A DNA stretch of 64,000 nucleotides from Leptobrachium leishanense (taxonomy: Eukaryota; Chordata; Amphibia; Anura; Megophryidae). The notes under the pieces were generated by a model. That model was not told the DNA's origin. It ran no database searches and saw nothing but the letters and a program-made list of their open reading frames with translations. Of the stretch, positions 57,305-64,000 are shown in pieces. Within the stretch, counting starts at the first letter, position 1. Each line of letters starts with the position of its first letter. The stretch is from assembly GCA_009667805.1 (NCBI GenBank), contig CM019067.1, forward strand, positions 68,342,997-68,406,996. Reading direction: 5' to 3'. The translations under genes and the position numbers were made by a program.

Positions 57305-57832
57305 CTGAGTCTGGCTGGGCCTGGTTCTGGCTGGGCCTGTGGTCTGGCTGGGCCCTGCGATCTGGCTGGGCCCTGGGATCTGGCTGGGCCCTGGGGTTTG
57401 GCTGGGCCCAGGGGTCTGGCTGGGGTCTGCCGGGGTCTGGCTGGGCCTTGGGGTCTGGCTGGGCCCTGGGGTCTGCCAGGGTCTGGCTGGGCCTTGGCTC
57501 ACCGCTCCACCGGTCTTCTCCTGCTTCTCCATCTTCTTTTTCCTTCAGCTTTTCCTGTTCCTTCTTCTCCACGTCTTCTCTTCTCCATGTCTTCTCTGTC
57601 TCTGTCCCCAGGGCCCAGCCAGACCCCAGGGCCCAGTCATACACAGGTCCAGCCAGGGCCCAGCCAGACCCCAGACCCAGCCAGACCCCTGGGCCCAGCC
57701 AGGGCCCAGCCAGACCCCAGACCCAGCCAGACCCTGGGCCAAACCCCAGACCCCAACCAGACCCCAGGGTCCAGCCAGACCCCAGGGCCCAACCAAGCCC
57801 CAGTGTCGAGGTCAGCCCCAGAGCCCAGGCAA
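57305..57832. repeat. 18-bp minisatellite in inverted arrangement
   Basis: CTGGCTGGGCCCTGGGGT repeats from about 57308 to 57500. From about 57607 to 57830 the reverse complement repeats. A spacer of about 105 bp rich in CTTCTC lies between. Long frames rich in Pro-Ser-Gln or Gly-Leu-Ala on both strands are products of the repeat. Confidence 0.9.
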
Positions 57833-57915
57833 GCCCAAAGGCCATCATACACACCGCACATTACTATCAGTTTTATGTATGAGCGTGAGTTTTATTGCTG
57901 TGGAGTTCTGTGATA
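57833..57915. other. Host sequence of the next element
   Basis: ACACACCGCACATTACT with GAGTTTTATTGCTGTGGA occurs here and again after the element at 58678. Confidence 0.6.
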
Positions 57916-58667
57916 CTGTCACGATCCCTCTATACACATGACGCAAGTCCCTTTAGACAGTCCTTATCTACCCCTTTGATTCTTAAAGTGGTCGGTAAAC
58001 TGACTAACGCTTAGGGACACAAACACACCTATATGTACAGGTATGCACAGGACAGGATTACTAGACACTGTTATCAAACAAGTGGGAAATGTTTTACAAA
58101 CAACGAGTGGGAAATGTTTTACCAACAACGAGTGGGAAATGTTTTACCAACAACAAGTGGGAAATGTTTTACCAACAATGAGTAGGAAATGTTTGACCAA
58201 CACACAGGACAGGGTATACCTGAAATAAGCCAGATGGTATACAAGGATGTATTCTAGCACAAGCCCAAATCGATCAATGTGAGAGTGGCCAGGGATAGAC
58301 AAAGAAGTACACAAGGGGTATCTCTCATATAAGCCAAAATCAACCAGAGTTAGAGTGGTCAAGGAATAGCCAAAGACTGGTACACGGGGGGTGGTTCTTA
58401 TACAAGCCTAGTAATAACGGAGTTTGAAAAAACAACCAAGTAGTGAATCGCCAGGAGACACTCAGCACTGAGGGAAGCAAACTCCTCGACAGCGAGATGA
58501 GCCAGATCGCGCTGTCTGTATTTAAACCCGGCGTGCGCGCGTCATCATGCCGCGCCCCACCTCCTGGCCAGCCCTGCGAGCTCCTGAAGCTGGCACAACT
58601 CCTGGCACCCAGTTTGTCGATGGCGCGGCTGGGTGCCGGGGCCCCCTCTGAGGCCCAGACGTGACAG
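57916..58667. mobile_element. CTGTCA-ended TIR element, TSD ATA
   Basis: CTGTCACGATCCC starts it and CAGACGTGACAG ends it, with ATA on both sides. It contains a 25-bp tandem repeat and a GC-rich part with GTATTTAAACCCGG. It shares the end type with 55203-55731. Confidence 0.8.
58074..58205. repeat. 25-bp tandem repeat, about five units
   Basis: GAGTGGGAAATGTTTTACCA with CAACAAC makes each unit. The last unit has diverged. Confidence 0.9.
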
Positions 58668-59635
58668 ATACGCTCATACACACCGCACATTACTGTGAGT
58701 TTTACTGCTGTGGAACTGTGTTATGTCCTTCTTTTGTTTTGGAAGGGGGCGAAAAGCTGTTAAAGGTTGAGGAAGTTTACGGGGGGGCCCCATCGTGAGG
58801 TTCAGTAAGGGGCCCCATCTTTTCTGATGGCTGCCCCGTATCCAGATTGTCCTCAAAAAGAGAGTGGGAAAACGCACTTTATATGACAATATGTCACTCT
58901 TTCATTTGGTGTAACTGGTGTAAGTAGTGCAACACGGTTCACAATAGTTCAAGCTACATTTCATGGAATTCTCTGGACTCGATGGAGCCAATTGTCACAG
59001 CTACTGGGGTGCAAGGCTTACCTGCTGACCAGGTTCCAGAAAATTACCCTAATTTGGGCAGTTCCAGCCAGAGCATCATTTCACCTCTGTTTTGTCACTG
59101 GACGCTCACAGGCCGCGTCATTTATTTTGATGCCAGCATTCTCAGAGTGCCAACACACGTGTGTCATTCTGATTTTGAGCCTGGGTGGCACCACCTAATC
59201 TGTCTTTCTCACAATACCCTATCGTGATTCTCCTTAACCAGTTAGCGCCCTCTCCTACACCTGATCGATTTACTGTGTTTGACCTATGCTATGTTTACTC
59301 GATTGTGTGATACTCTGTCTCCCTTTGAGCTTGGCTACATTTGCTCTATTTTGTGATACTCTATCTCCCTTTGGCTTTGGCTACGTATACTGGTCTGTAC
59401 TAATGTTATCTAGGCCTGTTTGGAATTTTTGTGCCACTTTATTTTAATTTTGCGGCCACTTTGAGGACCGGAGGTTAGGATTAGCTGTGTGTATCCATTC
59501 TCCGCGTGCTAGCCCTCTCCTCTGTTGCCATCATAACGAAGCCCAGCCGTATGAAGGACTAGTACTACACTTGGCGTAAAGGGTTCATGGTTTTACATTT
59601 AGATTTCTCTAGAGAATTACCGAAATTGTTACACT
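58668..59635. other. Non-coding, nothing recognised
   Basis: TTTGTGATACTCTATCTCCC and a variant at about 59305 and 59352 form a short tandem duplication. Confidence 0.45.
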
Positions 59636-60556
59636 TGTAGTGCTCACTCCCGGAGGAGCCGCTGAATTAACCTCGGGTTAGTCTCACCGCACTAGGGAAT
59701 AAATATACACCAGCACTGTTGTGGATTTCTATAGATTATATACTTTACTGATCCCAATAAAGTGGCATATATAATGTAAATACAGTATATGAACGACAGG
59801 ATTTCGTAATGCAGGAAAAACACGCGGCGGCAAAAGAAAAAGGATTAACCCTCAGTTCTGGAGTGTAAGTCCCATGAATGTAATGTCTGAAAAAGGTGTA
59901 CGTGTATTGATTCGTGTACCCAGGTACCGTATTCAACTGGCCAGTGAATGGAATAAGCAAATCTTCGACTAGTCACGTTGGGGCCCTGTAGATTTGAAGA
60001 ATAATGCAGCGTGCTTCGTTATACTCGGACTTGCGGCCTATAAGGCCTCTCACCCATCCGTTAGACAATCTGTCCCACTGCCCGATCAAGGATGTCTCTC
60101 CGCTTGTCCTCCGGAACTCTGTGCCACCGGGTCCGCTCTCTTGCTTGTCCGATCTCCAACACAAGAAACTACGGCCTACCGCCTGCACTCCCCATGGATC
60201 ATCGCGGTCTCCTTACAAGGAGTCCAACTGGAACTGAAGTTCTGCGCAAACCTCTCAGTGATAAATAGGTATGCCTCCGCAAGTTACTGTCCCGATCTCC
60301 AGCGCCCTCGAGGCAGCGTCTGCACTCTGGCCTGATCTCGATCCCTGGCAGACTCACTTGCGTCCTCTGTCTTTCGCCGCTCCGCTCACTCTGGCGCTCT
60401 TCTGCACGAGGCTGCTTACGTCCTTCCCCTCTGTCCCACCCACTTCCTGTATCCGCCGCAAAGCCTGATGGATATTGTAGTTCGTTTAGGTCCCGCATAG
60501 TCCATATGGCTTTTGTCTCCCTCTGGTGGCCAAAAACTAGCAATTGCAGCAACACA
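59636..60556. repeat. LTR-like direct repeat, copy 1
   Basis: TGTAGTGCTCACTCCCGGAG starts it, and a GCAGCAACACA end near 60556 is my estimate. It aligns with 63189-64000 with moderate divergence, including CTTCGACTAGTCACGTTGGG. TG...CA ends and 0.9 kb length suggest an LTR, but the 2.6 kb between the copies has no retroelement gene. Confidence 0.5.
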
Positions 60557-60896
60557 GTTTTAAACAGCGCTACACACTTATATCAGCAGTGCTGACGTTG
60601 GTAGTGGTACTCAAATATTCCAACTTGAGCCGCATACGGATAGCTGCTTGCGCACAGGTTATTCTTTTTCAAGCCGCTGTTATCAGCTGGGATGGGACAC
60701 GACCCGAAGTCTCAGTGAAAATGTAATAATTCAGCATGGCATGGAGGCTTGTACAAATGGGTTATCTTTTTCCTGTGCATTTTTGGGAATGGACCTGGAG
60801 CGTTATCTCCAGCTGCCCCTATGTTAACTTTGTATTTGTTTCAAAATGGAGATATTTTCCTAAAAGCGACATTACGAAAAAGTTAAAAAGCGAGAA
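60557..60896. other. Gap, possible Penelope-like remnant
   Basis: No coding signal. The sequence leads into the hammerhead-like motif. Confidence 0.4.
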
Positions 60897-60900
60897 ATTA

Positions 60901-60940
60901 CAGCCTGAGGAAAGCCACTGCGTAGGCTGAAACATTGCTG
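60901..60940 (+). ncRNA. Decayed hammerhead-like motif
   Basis: CAGC/GCTG closes stem I, CTGAGGA (60905-60911) is the core, AGCC/GGCT is stem II, and GAAAC follows. An extra A precedes stem II as in the motif at 31415. Stem III reads AC/AU, so one pair is lost. It is probably a Penelope-like terminus. Confidence 0.4.
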
Positions 60941-61583
60941 ATACATGATCCAATATCCATAATTTCCATTGGTTTTGGAAACACTGAAATAGTGTGACTT
61001 GACAGGTCTGACGAACGTGTGAAAGTTTTATTCAGACGAAATACGTGTGCTAATTAGTGTTATGGGGATATATTTTATACGCTGTTTAAAGTGTAACAGA
61101 CCAGACAGCCTAACAGGGCATTGATGATTAAGCTTTTTAGATGCAAATAATTAGTAGTAGTTCTTTTTTTATCATTACTGTATATTCTTTTTAAAGTGTG
61201 CGCAAACTTACCTATATGTGTGCGCCAGTGTGGTATGAAAATAGTGACATGCCCCATGGGAACTATGGAAACCGAGACAACAGCAAAGTGATCATTAATA
61301 TATTTTTTCTTAGATCATTTTTAGATCACATTTATTTTCTATTTTTTTTACCAGAGACAGAGCTGGTTGCTATGGAAATTTCCACTATTTACATGCAAAC
61401 CAATTACACATAGAAAATTGTTCTGGGAACTTAATTATACAGTGTGAAATGAATTTTAGATCTTTACTGCATAGCATCGAAAAATATATAAAACTCAGAT
61501 GCAACAGCCTTTTTTATATTCATATCTGGATATTCAATTAAAGCATCAAGGAAGCAGAAAGCTTTTAACATGATGCTTTAAAT
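60941..61583. other. Non-coding gap
   Basis: Nothing recognised. Confidence 0.4.
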
Positions 61584-61767
61584 CTGGGGTATTCTACTCT
61601 GGTCCACAATTCCCCCTAACAGGCCGGATTTTCAGGGTTACCTTGGGGAAATGAAGACTGAATCCTGCAATCACTGAGCAGCAAATCCTATCACCTGTGC
61701 TGTGCTTCAGATATCTGACAAACCTGGCCTGTTAGGGGGTCCTGAGGAGCAGAGTTGAGAACCACTG
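61584..61767. mobile_element. hAT MITE, 184 bp, 8-bp TSD
   Basis: CTGGGGTATTCTACTCTGGT faces CAGAGTTGAGAACCACTG. CTTTAAAT (61576-61583) and CTTAAAAT (61768-61775) match at 7 of 8. CCCTAACAGGCC and GGCCTGTTAGGGGG are internal arms. Fragments lie at 12987 and 30257. Confidence 0.85.
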
Positions 61768-62217
61768 CTTAAAATCATGTCTTTCATTGGAATTGAGTTG
61801 AGAGTTGCTACTAGGAATTGCTTTTCTCCATGCCACCCCATGTCTATGCCCAAAATATGCCCCATTTTGATAGAAGTTCTAACTATTCAGTATTTATCTC
61901 CCTTTCCAATTTCAATCAAGTCCTAGATGTCGACTATACACCAGTGTATGAGGGATGAGGTGATACACATTTGGGGTGTGGGATAAAGGCCCACCAATAT
62001 TGTCAGCCCCATACCGAAGCTGCTCTCAATGTGGGTTGTAATGCTCACGTCATAAAGCCTTCACTACCCTGATCAAAGTGTCTTTCCTAATGCACAGTTT
62101 GCGATCCATCCAGTTGGTCAAGTGATACGCAGAAGAACACTGGGAACTATTTGTTGAGGAGGCGTCGGATCGCACTGCTCTCTGAACCGAGGGACCTAAG
62201 GTGAGTATGGGATTTAA
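61768..62217. other. Non-coding gap
   Basis: Shares ACACTGGGAACTATTTGTT with 37449; otherwise unrecognised. Confidence 0.4.
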
Positions 62218-62620
62218 CCTCCCGGCGGTCTAATTTTTTTGAAAAACTACGTCTAAAAGCGGTCTATTTTTTCTTTTTCCCCCCTAGCGTTATTCCCGAG
62301 TGTGGCTCGGGGCTAAATTCCTATGTTGGAAGCGGTAACCCTGAGCAACACTCGGGATGCCGCTGGATACATCACCTCTCCCTGCGCTCCCTTGTTGTCC
62401 CCCGTAGTCTCCTCCGGCGACCGCGACCTCATACTTCCTGGTTCCCTCCTTGTGAGAAGAAATCCAAGAAGTAAAACGCTGCGATCGCCGGAGGAGACTG
62501 CAGAGATCAGCGAGGGAGCACAGGGAGAGGTGATGTATACAGCCCGAGTGTGGCTCGGGGTTACCGCTCTCAGCGGTGAAATTTAACCCCGAGACACACT
62601 CCGGATAACCATCAGGCAGG
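62218..62620. mobile_element. piggyBac-like MITE, 403 bp
   Basis: TTAA lies on both sides (62214-62217 and 62621-62624). Ends are CCTCCCGGCGGTCT and CATCAGGCAGG. CCCGAGTGTGGCTCGGGG occurs on both sides, and CTCCTCCGGCGA faces TCGCCGGAGGAG, so the element is largely a fold-back. Confidence 0.85.
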
Positions 62621-62966
62621 TTAATGGTGGAGTTAAATCAATACGTTATGTGATTGTGCTGAAGCTAACCACCTCTTATTTTGTTTTGTTTCACATGGTG
62701 GTGTGGTGAGCGCAAATGACAATCTCTTTTCTTGTTATGTTTTATACATGAAGCAGGCTGGATACTTCTGGTCCATGCAGCCACCCTGATAGGGTATAGG
62801 CGCAAAACCATTTTTTCTGCACATAACATCAGGATCTGAAAGACGTTATTCTTTTCAGACACAAATGGAGAACTGGCTCTTTGGATTAACTCTTCATCTG
62901 CTCAGACCAGATTAGCATCTCCTTTACAAAGTATAGGAGACGATAATATACAGTAACTGACAACTA
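62621..62966. other. Non-coding gap
   Basis: Nothing recognised. Confidence 0.4.
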
Positions 62967-63002
62967 CATCCGAGAGGCAAGCTTCGGCTTGCCTCTCGGA
63001 TG
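62967..63002. repeat. Perfect 16-bp hairpin with TTCG loop, then poly-A
   Basis: CATCCGAGAGGCAAGC pairs with GCTTGCCTCTCGGATG around TTCG, giving a C(UUCG)G tetraloop in RNA. A run of 19 or so A follows at 63014. Confidence 0.9.
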
Positions 63003-63188
63003 GAATATGCCGTAAAAAAAAAAAAAAAAAAACGCATTGCACGAGCTGTTATAATGAAAGTCTGGAACGCTGTGCTTACCGACAACATGGGAATAGGGCC
63101 CTAGAAATTCTGGAATCCTAGAAATAGTTTTGGTAACGGCAAGTACAACCAGCTTCATAACATAAACAGGCAAATTTTAGCATGTTAT

Positions 63189-64000
63189 TGTAGCACTCAC
63201 TCCCGGAGGAGCCGCTGAATTTGAACCTCGGATCAGTCTCCCCGCACTAGGGAATAAATATACTCCAGCACCGTCGTGGATTTTCTAAATTATATAGTTT
63301 ACTGAATAAACGGGCATATAATGAGTAACACGGTATTTGTATATATTTTTACAGTACTTCGTAATACGAGAAACACGCAGCGGAAAAGGAAAAATACAGC
63401 CCTTCGTAATGCGAGAAACGCGCAGCGGAAAAGGAAAAATACAGCCCTTCGTAATGCGAGAAACGCGCAGCGGAAAAGGAAAAATACAGCCCTTCGTAAT
63501 GCGAGAAACGCGCAGCGGAAAAGAGGAAAAAAGTATTTTTAACCCCTTAGTGGTTGGAGTGTGAGTCTCGTACAGGTTATGTCCCTAGGAATGTATGTGT
63601 ATGCGTGTATTGGTACCCGGGCACAACATTCAACTGGCCAGTGAATCATTTAGGAGGTATCTTCGACTAGTCACGTTGGGGCCCTGTGGGTTTTGAAGAA
63701 ACTGCAGCGTGCTTTAGTATTTTACAACGGCCTGGAAGGCCTCTCACCCATCCACCAGATACTCTGTGCTCCGCTCAATCCAGGACGTCTCTCCGCTCGA
63801 TTTTGACTGGGGTTCTCTGTGTCACCGGATCCGCTGTCTTGCTTGTCTGTATCTGCCACAAGATGTCCAGCTCACCGCCTGCACTCCCTGTTAGATCGAT
63901 CTGCGGTTCTCCTAACTCGGGATCCAGCCGGAACCAGCTTCTTGTCCTCAGACCCCACAGCTTGGTATAGACAGATCTCTGCAGGGTCACTGTCCCGATC
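63189..64000. repeat. LTR-like direct repeat, copy 2, runs off the window
   Basis: TGTAGCACTCACTCCCGGAG begins it, and it aligns with copy 1 up to the window edge at CACTGTCCCGATC. Roughly 100-250 bp should remain beyond 64000. Confidence 0.55.
63351..63530. repeat. 45-bp tandem repeat, four units
   Basis: Each unit starts ACAGCCCTTCGTAATGCGAG and ends GCGGAAAAGGAAAAAT. Copy 1 of the surrounding repeat has a single unit near 59785-59830, so the expansion is specific to this copy. Confidence 0.95.

Noticed and set aside
57255..57941. Five frames of 170-200 codons rich in Pro-Ser-Gln or Gly-Leu-Ala
   Set aside because: They are read-outs of an 18-bp minisatellite on both strands, not proteins.

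Overview
The window reads as non-coding DNA from a large, repeat-rich vertebrate genome, most likely an amphibian (probably a frog). This rests on the mixture of elements seen: IR/DR-type Tc1 elements, an L2 LINE with an AATAAT-type tail, CR1 LINEs with short octamer-like 3' repeats, a Penelope-like element with a GIY-YIG domain, a chimeric-order gag/pol retrovirus, and many TTAA, 3-bp and 8-bp target-site MITEs. The species assignment is inference. No tRNA, rRNA, CRISPR array, bacterial operon or complete host gene is visible. Two short stretches (17248-17311 and 41814-41867, both plus strand) have good splice acceptors and donors around open frames and may be exons of a host gene whose introns fill the window.

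Layout. 1.3-9.2 kb: a Tc1 transposon with an open DD34E transposase, split by a 6250-bp endogenous retrovirus (minus orientation, two 643-bp LTRs differing at one position, 5-bp target duplication). 9-19 kb: sparse DNA with palindromic MITEs, LINE tails, a 3-bp-TSD GCGC-rich family (three copies in the window) and a nested pair at 18.3-19.2 kb. 19-30 kb: three copies of the dominant TIR family ('family A', CAGGGTTATTCAAAGAGA ends), two of them broken by LINE insertions. 30-33 kb: a Penelope-like fragment with inverted RT piece and GIY-YIG domain, hammerhead-ribozyme-like folds, and an internally deleted Tc1 copy. 34.8-35.8 kb: a 19-21-bp minisatellite followed by an array of long hairpins. 36-41 kb: more MITEs, an LTR with a primer-binding site. 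42.2-45.6 kb: an L2 LINE with an uninterrupted 1063-codon endonuclease/RT frame. 45.7-54 kb: nested family A copies, a TTAA element carrying a second hairpin array, a CR1 insertion. 55-64 kb: nested hAT-like and CTGTCA-ended elements, a truncated L2, a minisatellite in inverted arrangement, and a pair of about 0.9-kb LTR-like direct repeats, the second running off the window.

The genes do not form a pathway. What they show is a layered history of insertions: a retrovirus inside Tc1, CR1 and L1-like elements inside family A, family A inside a related TIR element, a TTAA element inside family A, and a 3-bp-TSD MITE inside a TTAA MITE. The most unusual signals are the candidate hammerhead ribozymes (31762-31844 minus strand is the best), the two hairpin arrays, and a retrovirus with nearly identical LTRs but badly broken genes.
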